Positions 6,797 through 13,352 of a stretch of DNA of 34,590 bases are shown here, piece by piece; within the stretch, counting starts at the first letter, position 1, and each line of letters opens with the position of its first letter. The stretch is from a virus. The notes beneath the pieces were generated by a model. It made no database searches, was not told the origin of the DNA, and was given only the letters and a program-made list of their open reading frames with translations. The stretch is taken from the IMG/VR virus record IMGVR_UViG_3300042542_005004, positions 1 to 34,590 of that record, one strand, 5' to 3'. A program made the position numbers and the translations under genes.

Positions 6797-7149
6797 TGAC
6801 CGTGCTTTGCAGTTCTTCCAGTGACAAAAGCCTGTTGCTTTCTGATGGCAGCAGGCTTGCCATTGAATGGCCGAGCTGGGATCAGTGTTTGTTTTTCGAT
6901 GGCTTCCATGTTACCGAGCTTCAGTGCGAAATGCACCAAAATATTGTTGACGTAATGGCCTACGGGGATCGCTATCCGGTTTCCATGTCAACGGGCAGAT
7001 CAATAACTCTCGATCTTCGCATTCGATGCGGGCAGATGGAGCAACTGCCCCTGAAAGAAGCTCACAAACTATTCAGAACAGCGGAATCAATGTCTGTGAA
7101 CGATTTACTGGCTGTAGCTTTTCAAAAAATGAACGAGAGAGATCAATGA
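6796..7149 (+). CDS. hypothetical protein
   Basis: A 117-residue protein with alternating strands in the first half (SLLLSDGSRLAIEW, CLFFDGFHVTEL, RSITLDLRIRCG) and helices at the end. The unusual CSSSSDKS near the N-terminus is not a lipobox because no signal peptide precedes it. It overlaps both neighbours by a few bases. There is no recognised domain. Confidence 0.65.
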   Translation: MTVLCSSSSDKSLLLSDGSRLAIEWPSWDQCLFFDGFHVTELQCEMHQNIVDVMAYGDRYPVSMSTGRSITLDLRIRCGQMEQLPLKEAHKLFRTAESMSVNDLLAVAFQKMNERDQ

Positions 7150-7562
7150 ACAACAAGCTAAGGGCCTTGGTTGAAGAACTGGCTCAAGCAGGTAAGCGCT
7201 CTCATCGCGAGTGTGAAGACTCTTGGTATTCTTGCCCCAAGTCTCCAGATGGATGTTCAAACGAGAGCGAGGGAGAGGATTGCAACTGTGGAGCGGACAG
7301 CTGTAACGCCAGGATTGACAACCTCTCCTGCTCATTGTTGACAGAGATGGAAGCCCATGAATCTGGAATCAGGGCGGAGATAAGGTTGTATCACGAAACC
7401 GCCAGTGCTGCTCTTGAGAAAGTAAATAAAGACGCTGCTCGGATTGGCGTTGACACAAGAATTAAGGCCGTAGCCAAAACGTTCAGAGACCTTCACGAGA
7501 AAGGTCTTAAACAGGCATCTCCATTGCTACTTGCTGAAATAATTGAGGACTGTTTCAAGTGA
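7146..7562 (+). CDS. Cys-rich phage protein with WYSCP motif
   Basis: A 138-residue protein. The N-terminal third carries H20, C23, C30, C37, C46 and C48 in the order HRECEDSWYSCP, GCSN, DCNCGAD, NARI. I recall this WYSCP...CNCGADxxN module from many small phage proteins, where it is thought to bind metal but has no assigned function. The remainder is helical. ATG 7146 is chosen because it overlaps the previous stop (ATGA); an upstream in-frame start would sit deep inside the previous gene. It overlaps the next gene by GTGA. Confidence 0.72.
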   Translation: MNNKLRALVEELAQAGKRSHRECEDSWYSCPKSPDGCSNESEGEDCNCGADSCNARIDNLSCSLLTEMEAHESGIRAEIRLYHETASAALEKVNKDAARIGVDTRIKAVAKTFRDLHEKGLKQASPLLLAEIIEDCFK

Positions 7563-7774
7563 GTATCTGGATCAACGACAGACTGCCAACCCTTGAAGAT
7601 GCAGACCTTCACGGGATGGTGCGCTGGGGCAAGAATCAGCCTGGGATGCTCATGAATTGGAGAGGAGTGAGGGCTAATGAGTTCTGGTCGCATAGCTCTG
7701 CATGGAAGCAACCTGTCGCCTGTTACACTGAAAGTGCAACTTGCGTTTCGCAAGATGAACAGCTATCTCAGTGA
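7559..7774 (+). CDS. small hypothetical protein with WINDRLPT motif
   Basis: A 71-residue protein that starts with GTG in a 4-base GTGA overlap with the previous stop. The N-terminus (SIWINDRLPTLEDADLHG) followed by Trp residues is typical of small phage proteins that I recall with a WI..RLPT..DAD..G pattern and no known role. The C-terminal end is variable and overlaps the next gene. Probably real, function unknown. Confidence 0.62.
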   Translation: MSIWINDRLPTLEDADLHGMVRWGKNQPGMLMNWRGVRANEFWSHSSAWKQPVACYTESATCVSQDEQLSQ

Positions 7775-8099
7775 CGACGATGAGTTCAAGGAACAATTAG
7801 ACGACCCAGAAATTTTTGAAGCAACTGCTTCATTGAGTTTGGTCGTAAGCATGATGGAGAACCTGGATCTCTCTTTTGCCGAAACACTAAAGCTCGGTCA
7901 GGTTGCTCTTCTCCGATGCGAAAGAAGGCTTGCCAGATTTCTGGACAGTCTTGAGGGCAAGGAAGACGGCAACTTTATCGAGCAAAAAGAGGCAATACGC
8001 TCCCTCTCTGCTTATTGGTCAACGATCTTTGATTCTATAGAAGCACTGTCAAGCATAAGCCTAACGGAAACAGATCACTACCTGGAAAATCCCCCCTAA
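7755..8099 (+). CDS. hypothetical acidic helical protein
   Basis: A 114-residue protein, Glu/Ser/Leu-rich and helical (MNSYLSDDDEFKEQ, then long amphipathic helices to HYLENPP). The frame extends to ATG 7677, which has a better Shine-Dalgarno-like GGAGAGGAG stretch but would overlap the previous gene by nearly 100 bases; ATG 7755 overlaps by 20. The start is therefore uncertain. It is the last plus-strand gene before the minus-strand island. Function unknown. Confidence 0.6.
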   Translation: MNSYLSDDDEFKEQLDDPEIFEATASLSLVVSMMENLDLSFAETLKLGQVALLRCERRLARFLDSLEGKEDGNFIEQKEAIRSLSAYWSTIFDSIEALSSISLTETDHYLENPP

Positions 8100-8106
8100 G
8101 CCCCTC

Positions 8107-8138
8107 GCGAGTCTACCTATCTGGTGAAAGAGACTCGC
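8107..8138. terminator. inverted repeat between convergent genes, possible bidirectional terminator
   Basis: Perfect 8-bp arms GCGAGTCT (8107-8114) and AGACTCGC (8131-8138) with a 16-nt loop lie exactly in the 41-bp gap between convergent genes. The T-rich run (CTTCTTTTT) starts about 6 bases after the stem in the plus direction, so it is not a textbook terminator. Confidence 0.4.
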
Positions 8139-8140
8139 AT

Positions 8141-8404
8141 CTACTTCTTTTTGGGTTTACCCCCACTCCCATTTCTCGCCCTATTGGTCCGGGGGTTCTC
8201 AAGTACCATGCGCCCATCCTTGGTATGGCTGAGATCTTTCCCACCCTTGCCAGCGATCCCCCGCTTCTTCCTTTCGCTCCACCTTTCCTCAGAAGCCTTT
8301 TTGACGGAAGGCTTTTTGTTGTACTTGCGCTGATACGCATTCCTCTTACGCTTGGCCTCTGGATTCTCAGAGTAGTAGCGAGACGTCCTGCTCTGACCAG
8401 CCAT
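8141..8404 (-). CDS. small very basic protein, cyanophage-type
   Basis: An 87-residue protein with many Lys and Arg. Key segments are RTSRYYSENPEA, NAYQRKYNKKPS, KKRGIAGKGGKD and a Gly/Lys-rich C-terminus (RNGSGGKPKKK). The pattern YY..NPEA..K...Y...Y.KKP..KK matches a small conserved protein that I recall from T4-like cyanophages and marine phages, where its function is unknown. Charge and length suggest nucleic-acid binding. It is the last gene of a three-gene minus-strand operon (5-nt spacing to the upstream gene). Confidence 0.7.
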   Translation of the reverse strand: MAGQSRTSRYYSENPEAKRKRNAYQRKYNKKPSVKKASEERWSERKKRGIAGKGGKDLSHTKDGRMVLENPRTNRARNGSGGKPKKK

Positions 8405-8409
8405 GTCGA

Positions 8410-8664
8410 TTACGTTTGTGCAGCCCAGAGCTGCCTAATGTGAACTTCGGCCTTGACTAAGGAGGGGGCGATCAGAGGAAGAATTTGGGGCGACTCAACG
8501 AGTGCAACCCTTCTGATTTCAGCGAGATCCCTGAAAAGCTCTTTGATGGTTGGGGGAATCGTATTGCTTACCCTCTTTTCCTTTTCTTCGCCCTGGTTGC
8601 TGTAGCTGTCAAGAGCGAGGGCTGATGCCATGACTGGGGCTAGCGGGTCGGCATTCCTCACCAT
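8410..8664 (-). CDS. hypothetical protein
   Basis: An 84-residue protein, N-terminus MVRNADPLAPVMASALALDS, then a charged stretch (QGEEKEKR) and two helices. No motif was recognised. The 15-nt gap to the upstream gene and the 5-nt gap to the downstream gene suggest a single transcript of three genes. Unknown function. Confidence 0.6.
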   Translation of the reverse strand: MVRNADPLAPVMASALALDSYSNQGEEKEKRVSNTIPPTIKELFRDLAEIRRVALVESPQILPLIAPSLVKAEVHIRQLWAAQT

Positions 8665-8679
8665 AGCTGGGGGCGTGGC

Positions 8680-8967
8680 TCAGAGCCAATCGACGTGAGA
8701 CTGTGTTCGCTCTTCAAGGGCCTCTACCGTGATGTCGTCCCAGTTGATGGGCGGCATGGGGAGGCGGTACTTGTTTTTGCTTCTGTTCACATCGTTTGGC
8801 AGGCCGTTGTGCGAGCAGTAGGCCTCATACCATTTCTGCAGCATTGACCTGTCAACAAAACCCTGCATCAATCCATGCACCTCGCTCACGTCCTGCCCCT
8901 TCTCGTAAAGCAGGTGGGCGGTAACACGAAGGATTCGATTCAGGTTGGTGCTTCCTCTTGTGTGCAT
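8680..8967 (-). CDS. hypothetical protein, first gene of minus-strand island
   Basis: A 95-residue protein with a helical N-terminal half (NLNRILRVTAHLLYEKG) and an Asn/Pro-rich middle (NGLPNDVNRSKNKYRLPMPP), ending in EERTQSHVDWL. No known family was recognised. The start faces the start region of the ERF gene across a roughly 95-bp divergent spacer, so both arms are probably controlled from 8968-9061. Confidence 0.62.
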   Translation of the reverse strand: MHTRGSTNLNRILRVTAHLLYEKGQDVSEVHGLMQGFVDRSMLQKWYEAYCSHNGLPNDVNRSKNKYRLPMPPINWDDITVEALEERTQSHVDWL

Positions 8968-8978
8968 ATCTCTTGCCC

Positions 8979-9007
8979 TTGACAGATGGGGCTAATGGTC
9001 CTAGTTT
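8979..9007 (+). promoter_or_regulatory. candidate sigma-70-type promoter upstream of ERF
   Basis: A perfect TTGACA (8979-8984) is followed after 17 bp by TAGTTT (9002-9007), a weak -10 match. It lies in the divergent spacer upstream of the ERF gene. Consistent with a promoter but unproven because the -10 is poor. Confidence 0.35.
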
Positions 9008-9061
9008 GTGGATCAGGAGGGGGCGCCATCATCCTATAGTCCCTCGGTCACCCAAAAACCT

Positions 9062-9835
9062 ATGGCCAACGTCTACTCGAAACTCAACCAGGCCCGCACC
9101 GAGCTTCAGCGGCGTGAGCTGAAAAAGACCGGGCACAACAAGTTTGCAGGTTACAAATACTTTGAGCTTGGCGACTTCCTGCCAACGGTGCAAGAAATCT
9201 TTGCCCAGACTGGTTTGTGCGGAATTGTGAGCTATGGGGCGGAAGCTGCAACTCTCACGATTATTGATGTAGAAGCCCCCGGCGACGCAAATGTTGTAAT
9301 TAGTAGTCCCATGAGTTCTGCTGCCCTCAAAGGGGCTCATGACATTCAGAACCTGGGCGCGGTACAAACGTATCTGCGTCGCTATCTCTGGGTGACGGCC
9401 ATGGAGATCGTTGAGCACGACGAGCTGGACGCCACGCTTGGGGCACCCAAGGAGGCTTCCACCGCCCCCGAGAAGGCCGCCCCCGCCCCGAAGAAGCAGC
9501 GCACCTACTCCCCTGGGGATTCGGTCGCCCCGGCCCGCCAGGCGCCCATCCAGCAGGATCTGGAGATGAAGATGAAGGAGCTGGGTCTTACGGCTTTCGG
9601 CGAGAAGACATTCCTGCAGCTCTGCAAGGCTGAATCCTTCAGCGCTATTGCTGACTCGAAGGCTGCTCAAGCATACAAGATTACGAATGAAGAGCTTGTT
9701 GCCAAGCTCAATGCTGGCAAGAACAGCAAAAATGAGCAGATTCTGCAGCCTCCCACTACTGCCAAGCCTAAGGACAAAATTGAAGATCTGGAGCGTGCAG
9801 CCTCCGCTTTGTTCAAAGGCGATGAGGAGGAGTGA
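9062..9835 (+). CDS. erf: ERF-family single-strand annealing recombination protein
   Basis: A 257-residue protein. Residues 1-125 fit the ERF superfamily of phage annealing proteins: KKTGHNKFAGYKYFELGDFLP near the start and LGAVQTYLRRYLWVTAMEIVEHDELDA near residue 100, the conserved LG..Q.YLRRY..... D signature. An Ala/Pro/Lys-rich linker (about 130-165) and a helical tail ending in DEEE follow. It would anneal complementary single strands during phage recombination and work with the SSB, PD-(D/E)XK nuclease and RusA nearby. ATG 9062 is preferred because the ERF domain starts there; an upstream GTG at 9008 adds a low-similarity extension. Followed by a TGATG overlap. Confidence 0.85.
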   Translation: MANVYSKLNQARTELQRRELKKTGHNKFAGYKYFELGDFLPTVQEIFAQTGLCGIVSYGAEAATLTIIDVEAPGDANVVISSPMSSAALKGAHDIQNLGAVQTYLRRYLWVTAMEIVEHDELDATLGAPKEASTAPEKAAPAPKKQRTYSPGDSVAPARQAPIQQDLEMKMKELGLTAFGEKTFLQLCKAESFSAIADSKAAQAYKITNEELVAKLNAGKNSKNEQILQPPTTAKPKDKIEDLERAASALFKGDEEE

Positions 9836-10146
9836 TGACTGATACCTTTCAGTATGCGATTTGCTGCCTAGCTCTTACTCTTCCTGCGCTTATTGCAATT
9901 CAATTTACCTACGCCCCCAAGAAATACAAGTCCCGCCCCGAGAATACTTTTGTTACGGGGCATGGCGACTTTGCGGAGGGCCTGGTCAAAGCCCTTGGAC
10001 TTGGTTGGGGCGTGACAAATATTCACATCATGGTTGATGCGGGCGAGGTCGTAAAAGTACGAGTAGAGCAGTATCTCAACGAAGAGCAGGCAACGAAAAT
10101 CCTTGGCCTTGTCGAAAAACACAAAGCCGTGGAGATGGGGTTATGA
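9835..10146 (+). CDS. small single-pass membrane protein
   Basis: A 103-residue protein with one hydrophobic segment (residues 5-27, FQYAICCLALTLPALIAIQFTYA) followed by a soluble alpha/beta domain (THIM... VKVRVEQYLNEEQATKILGLVEKH). The N-terminal anchor with a cytoplasmic or periplasmic domain is visible; the function is not. The ATG overlaps the ERF stop by TGATG and its own stop overlaps the next start, so it belongs to the ERF operon. Confidence 0.65.
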   Translation: MTDTFQYAICCLALTLPALIAIQFTYAPKKYKSRPENTFVTGHGDFAEGLVKALGLGWGVTNIHIMVDAGEVVKVRVEQYLNEEQATKILGLVEKHKAVEMGL

Positions 10147-10388
10147 CATTTGCTAGGTATGTCTTGCACCCAGGCTACATACGCAGTAAGAACGATGGCG
10201 ATGAGCACTTTATTGGTGGTCCCCAGCTAGCTCGTCTTTATGGCGTAAGGCTTCGGGATTGCGTTTATGGAGATGTTCGCACTTATACGCCCAAGGAGGG
10301 CGACATTCACCTTCGCCCACGCTTTGACGGAGACTATCGATTGCCGGGGCTCCCTCCGCCCCGGCTTACGTCAACTCCAGCAACCTAA
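10143..10388 (+). CDS. conserved small phage protein (YVLHPGY motif)
   Basis: An 81-residue protein starting YVLHPGYIRSKNDGDEHFIGG, then QLARLYGV and a D-V-H-L-P-R-D-G-Y pattern. I recall this layout (HPGY..S..DGD.HYI...QL..LYGV) from many tailed-phage genomes as a small protein of unknown function. ATGA overlap with the upstream membrane protein. The length is normal for the family as I remember it. No functional claim can be made. Confidence 0.7.
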   Translation: MTFARYVLHPGYIRSKNDGDEHFIGGPQLARLYGVRLRDCVYGDVRTYTPKEGDIHLRPRFDGDYRLPGLPPPRLTSTPAT

Positions 10389-10399
10389 AACTTTAAGCA

Positions 10400-10798
10400 A
10401 TGAATCGAACTACTGTTATTTTGTCCAGCGCTGGCATTGCAGCTGCATTGGCTTTTGTTCTGTGGGGGGTTCCCCAGCTCGGCGTCTACAATCGCACCCT
10501 CTCTGGTCGTGCCGCCCTGATGGAAGCCGAGAGCACTCGCCAGGTTCGAGTGCTCGAAGCCAAGGCCAAGCAGGAGTCCGCCACCTTGGAAGCTCAGGCA
10601 GAAGTTACAAAAGCCGAAGGTAGTGCCAAGGCTATCGCCGCCCTGAAGACTGAATTAGGTAGCAGCGATGCTTACCTTCGCTGGCTCTATATTCAGGGCC
10701 TGCAAGAGCAGAACGGTCAAGGCGAGAAAACTGTGGTCTACATTCCCACGGATGGACTGGTTCCGCTGCCTATATCGGAGGCCGGCAGAGTGAAGTGA
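10400..10798 (+). CDS. miniature stomatin/prohibitin (SPFH)-like membrane protein
   Basis: A 132-residue protein. Residues 6-26 form a transmembrane segment and residues about 40-90 a coiled-coil rich in Ala/Glu/Lys (RQVRVLEAKAKQESATLEAQ, EVTKAEGSAKAIAALK). The end (DAYLRWLYIQGLQEQ then TVVYIPTDGLVPLPI) resembles the last part of SPFH/band-7 proteins, where an LxxL...Q and a VIYVPT strand follow the coil. The central SPFH domain is missing, so it looks like a phage-shortened stomatin. Role in the membrane is inferred; possible jobs include a lysis inhibitor, membrane scaffold or superinfection factor. Confidence 0.6.
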   Translation: MNRTTVILSSAGIAAALAFVLWGVPQLGVYNRTLSGRAALMEAESTRQVRVLEAKAKQESATLEAQAEVTKAEGSAKAIAALKTELGSSDAYLRWLYIQGLQEQNGQGEKTVVYIPTDGLVPLPISEAGRVK

Positions 10799-11104
10799 TC
10801 AATTTCTACCAGTAAGCCAATCGATCAACTTGGCTTGCCCAATCTCAGACCAATAGGGCTGTTCTCGCCACCAGCTAAACACCTCTCGATGCCCCTTCTT
10901 CCTGTTACAAGAAAGGCAGGCGGGTGCTAGGTTTTTGGCAATGGTCAGCCCTCCTTTCATTTTTGGCTGAACGTGATCAAGGCTTTTTGCGGGCTCGCCA
11001 CAGTAAGCGCATTCGTAATTCCAATTCTGAAAAATGCTTTGTCTGAATCGAGAGCGAAGAGTGCGAGAATCGACAAGAACCGTTTCCTCGATCGTGGACT
11101 GCAT
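10799..11104 (-). CDS. free-standing HNH endonuclease
   Basis: A 101-residue nuclease with C32 and C35 (ECAYCG), D43-H44 (SLDHVQP), GG, N58 (AKNLAPAC), C63/C66 (ACLSCN) and KKGHR: the complete C..C, DH..P, N, C..CN HNH pattern with a zinc site. Such enzymes nick or cut DNA and are often mobile (homing) or linked to packaging. It lies alone on the minus strand, its stop abutting the SPFH-like gene and its start facing the nuclease gene at 11147, which fits an inserted mobile gene. No nearby intron signature was noticed. Confidence 0.88.
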   Translation of the reverse strand: MQSTIEETVLVDSRTLRSRFRQSIFQNWNYECAYCGEPAKSLDHVQPKMKGGLTIAKNLAPACLSCNRKKGHREVFSWWREQPYWSEIGQAKLIDWLTGRN

Positions 11105-11146
11105 TTGAATCAGTCATTTGCTTAAACCCTAGCCGATTTTTCAGAG

Positions 11147-11920
11147 ATGGTTCACCCCGCTTCAGGTTTTTACGTCAAAGACAACCAGGAGTACGCCTCC
11201 GTCAGTCTTGTGTTGGGGGCGACAAGTCAAATGTTCGACCCCTCCAAGGAGAAGGGGCTTCAATTTTGGCGAAGGAATGAACCGGACTGGGAAGAGATAG
11301 TTATCAGGGCCCAGAGGAGGGGTAAAATTATTCATGCTGAGGTAGAGGCAACTCTTCTTGGTATTTCGACAGCGGGCCATGAAGACGAGGGAACCTATGA
11401 GGAGATAGTAAAATACAATGTCAATGAATATTTGATGTACTTAGGGCCTTTGCTGGAAGAGATAAAAACAGAAAACGAGGGCAGAAAAGACATACAGCTT
11501 GAGCAGGTTGTTTTTTGCCCACACGGATACGCAGGGACAAAAGACGCAAATTTCATGTTCAGAAAGAAATATTCCATGTGGGACTGGAAGTCGGTAAGAT
11601 CTTACAAAGAGTACGAGAGCGAGGAAAAGGGCAAGAAAACCAAGCCGAAATCCAAGTACAAAGATGCCTTCCTTCAGATCGGGGCCTATGCCTTGGCTCA
11701 CAACATTGGGGTCAGGAATGGCGAACTTGACACCTTGATTGAGCGTGGTGTAATCTGTGTCTGTTACGACTGGAGGGAACCTCAGCTCCACATCCTGGAC
11801 GGAGACGATCTGAAGAAGGCAGTGCTTGGATTCGTTGAGCGATTTGCCGCTTACTGCGAACTCATCGGCTGTAGTCTCCCTCGCCCCGTACGAGAAGAAG
11901 CTGAAGAGCTTTCTATCTAA
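11147..11920 (+). CDS. PD-(D/E)XK exonuclease, RecB/Cas4-like
   Basis: A 257-residue protein with the PD-(D/E)XK nuclease core in order: R58-G59 and H63 (RRGKIIHAEVEA), E119 (LEQVVF), G130..D133 (GTKDANF), D146-W-K148 (MWDWKS) and Q177...Y181 (LQIGAYA). This is the motif set of the RecB-nuclease/Cas4-like clade. It would process DNA ends for single-strand annealing with ERF and SSB. All catalytic positions are intact. ATG 11147 is accepted since the frame starts here and the first strand follows. The next gene begins 19 bp after its stop. Confidence 0.85.
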   Translation: MVHPASGFYVKDNQEYASVSLVLGATSQMFDPSKEKGLQFWRRNEPDWEEIVIRAQRRGKIIHAEVEATLLGISTAGHEDEGTYEEIVKYNVNEYLMYLGPLLEEIKTENEGRKDIQLEQVVFCPHGYAGTKDANFMFRKKYSMWDWKSVRSYKEYESEEKGKKTKPKSKYKDAFLQIGAYALAHNIGVRNGELDTLIERGVICVCYDWREPQLHILDGDDLKKAVLGFVERFAAYCELIGCSLPRPVREEAEELSI

Positions 11921-11939
11921 CATTCTCGCAAAACACACG

Positions 11940-12314
11940 ATGCTCTCTCTCACCGCTACCGGATATGTTTCCGGTAAGCCCAAAATCGAAAACAGCGACT
12001 ACGGAGACTCCATCTCCATCGGCATTCGCTGCAAAGGTGAAGGCGGCAAAAACGTTTTCTACGTTAATGCCAAATTCTATGGCAAGAAGATGGGCGTCAT
12101 CGAAAAGTACATCAATGACGGCGATCAGGTAACGGTTGCTGGCATGATTTCGATGGCAACCGAAAAGACCAAGCGGGACGGCACCAAGTACGCCCAGGTT
12201 TACATGACGGGATCGAGTTTTTCCATCCCGCCCAACCCCGCTCTGAAGGATGCTGCAGCCCCTCTGCGCCCTCTGCCGCCTTCCGACGAGGAAGACGAGG
12301 ACTCGCCCTTCTGA
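11940..12314 (+). CDS. ssb: single-stranded DNA-binding protein
   Basis: A 124-residue OB-fold protein: short strands (SLTATGYVSGKPKIE, ISIGIRC, NVFYVNAKFYGKK), a helix, then GDQVTVAGMISMATEKTKRDGTKYAQVYMTGSSF, typical of SSB strands 4-5. The C-terminus is acidic (PPSDEEDEDSPF), ending in the D..PF tip that recruits partners. ATG 11940 is preferred; the upstream in-frame extension overlaps the nuclease gene and has no OB-fold residues. It is followed by a probable terminator. Confidence 0.82.
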   Translation: MLSLTATGYVSGKPKIENSDYGDSISIGIRCKGEGGKNVFYVNAKFYGKKMGVIEKYINDGDQVTVAGMISMATEKTKRDGTKYAQVYMTGSSFSIPPNPALKDAAAPLRPLPPSDEEDEDSPF

Positions 12315-12335
12315 TCCGCTCCTGGCATAGCGAAC

Positions 12336-12374
12336 GCCCCCTGGAGCATGGAGGTCCGACGAGGGGCTTTTTCT
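12336..12374 (+). terminator. probable rho-independent terminator after ssb
   Basis: GCCCC (12336-12340) pairs with GGGGC (12363-12367) and is followed by TTTTTCT. The loop is long (22 nt) and can hold an inner GGA/TCC pair. Position 20 bp after the SSB stop and the T-run support it; the stem is only 5 bp. Confidence 0.5.
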
Positions 12375-12523
12375 CCGCGCACCAACGCCTCTACTGCTCG
12401 GGCTAAGCGGTAGATCGACAGGCCAAAGTGCAAGCTAGCGGTCTCTTCCGAGAGTGTCGCAGTTCCAAGCCTGGTTGGGCTCACTTGGCGACATGAAGAA
12501 AATAAGCTTAGAAGTCCAGGAGG
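12375..12523. other. intergenic region with no supported gene
   Basis: About 150 bp between two terminator-like hairpins. It contains short inverted repeats, for example CCAAG and CTTGG flanking a G/C-rich core near 12465-12490. No open frame of useful size, tRNA or recognised RNA was found. It might be a structured transcript or simply spacer. Confidence 0.3.
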
Positions 12524-12559
12524 AGCCCTCTGTAACAGGAGGGCTTTCAAATACTTTTT
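12524..12559 (+). terminator. hairpin upstream of the 12566 gene
   Basis: AGCCCTC (12524-12530) and GAGGGCT (12539-12545) form a 7-bp stem with an 8-nt loop, followed by TTCAAATAC and a T-run at 12555-12559. It lies just before the next start codon, so it could end transcription from ssb or influence translation of the next gene. Confidence 0.35.
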
Positions 12560-12565
12560 ACTTGC

Positions 12566-12793
12566 ATGGAAGATTTTAATCCAATTCGCCTTGCGACAGA
12601 AGAGCTTGAGTTCAAACAAAAACTCTGCCTTAAGCCTAGCGGCTGGGTGTTTGGCTGCGGAGCCTTTAGCGAAATCGCTCCATCGGGCATGGTATTACGC
12701 GATTTAGCGCATGTAGGCTTCTTTTTGGGTCTTCCAGTAACTGTAGATCCTGACGCAAACCCCTGGACGGTTAAACTTATCACAGAAGAGTAA
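12566..12793 (+). CDS. small hypothetical protein
   Basis: A 75-residue protein with alternating strands and Gly-rich turns (GWVFGCGAFSEIAPSG, HVGFFLGLPVTVD, WTVKLITEE). No known family was recognised. It lies 4 bp before the dNMP kinase and probably shares its transcript. Function unknown. Confidence 0.6.
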   Translation: MEDFNPIRLATEELEFKQKLCLKPSGWVFGCGAFSEIAPSGMVLRDLAHVGFFLGLPVTVDPDANPWTVKLITEE

Positions 12794-12797
12794 TCTC

Positions 12798-13352
12798 ATG
12801 GCCATCAAAATCATCGGTCTTTACAGCCCCGCCCCCGGCTCTGGCAAGTCAACCATTGCCACATGCCTGGAAGATTACAACTACAGCGTTGTTCCATTTG
12901 CTTGCTTCCTGAAGGGGATGATCAGAACGCTATTGGTTGAGCTTGGATATACACCAGCACGGGCGACCGAAATGATCAAGCAAAAAGACTTGGTTGTCTC
13001 AGGCATCAATATCAGAATGAGAACTCTGATGCAGACACTTGGTACTGAGTGGGGGCGGAATACACTAGATCAAGATTTCTGGATTAACTGTTGGAAGGAA
13101 AAAGTGAAATCTTGCGGGAGCCTCGTAGTTGCAGACGATGTAAGATTCCCAAACGAGGCAGCTGCCATCAGGGAAATGGGCGGGGAAATGTGGAAGGTTG
13201 TTCGCCCCGGCGTAGAAAATAGCGAAAATCACTCTTCTGAAGGGCAGCTTGATCATTGGGATGGCTTCTCTCGTGTTATCGTAAACGATGGATCGCTCGA
13301 TGATCTGTATTGCAAGCTTGATCTGATCCTGGGCGGCGATGCTAAAGGATAA
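12798..13352 (+). CDS. deoxynucleoside monophosphate kinase
   Basis: A 184-residue kinase. The P-loop is APGSGKST (residues 12-19); a lid/base segment LMQTLGTEWGRNTLDQDFW and VVADDVRFPNEAAAIREMGG follow. The TLGTE(W)GR and DDVRFPNE pair is the pattern of the T4 gene 1 / phage dNMP kinase family, which phosphorylates dTMP and dGMP and, in some phages, modified dNMPs. All visible motifs are intact. Together with the MazG-like and dCTP deaminase genes it forms a nucleotide-supply set. It overlaps the next gene by 14 bases. Confidence 0.87.
   Translation: MAIKIIGLYSPAPGSGKSTIATCLEDYNYSVVPFACFLKGMIRTLLVELGYTPARATEMIKQKDLVVSGINIRMRTLMQTLGTEWGRNTLDQDFWINCWKEKVKSCGSLVVADDVRFPNEAAAIREMGGEMWKVVRPGVENSENHSSEGQLDHWDGFSRVIVNDGSLDDLYCKLDLILGGDAKG

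Noticed and set aside
9029-9670. 213-residue minus-strand frame opposite ERF
   Set aside because: Antisense to the ERF gene, low-complexity Gly/Leu-rich composition without motif.
12375-12523. Possible tRNA in the intergenic region
   Set aside because: Some D-arm-like and T-arm-like words occur (GCGGTAGA, CAGTTCC), but no consistent acceptor stem, T-loop (position 57 is C) or anticodon arm can be assembled on either strand.
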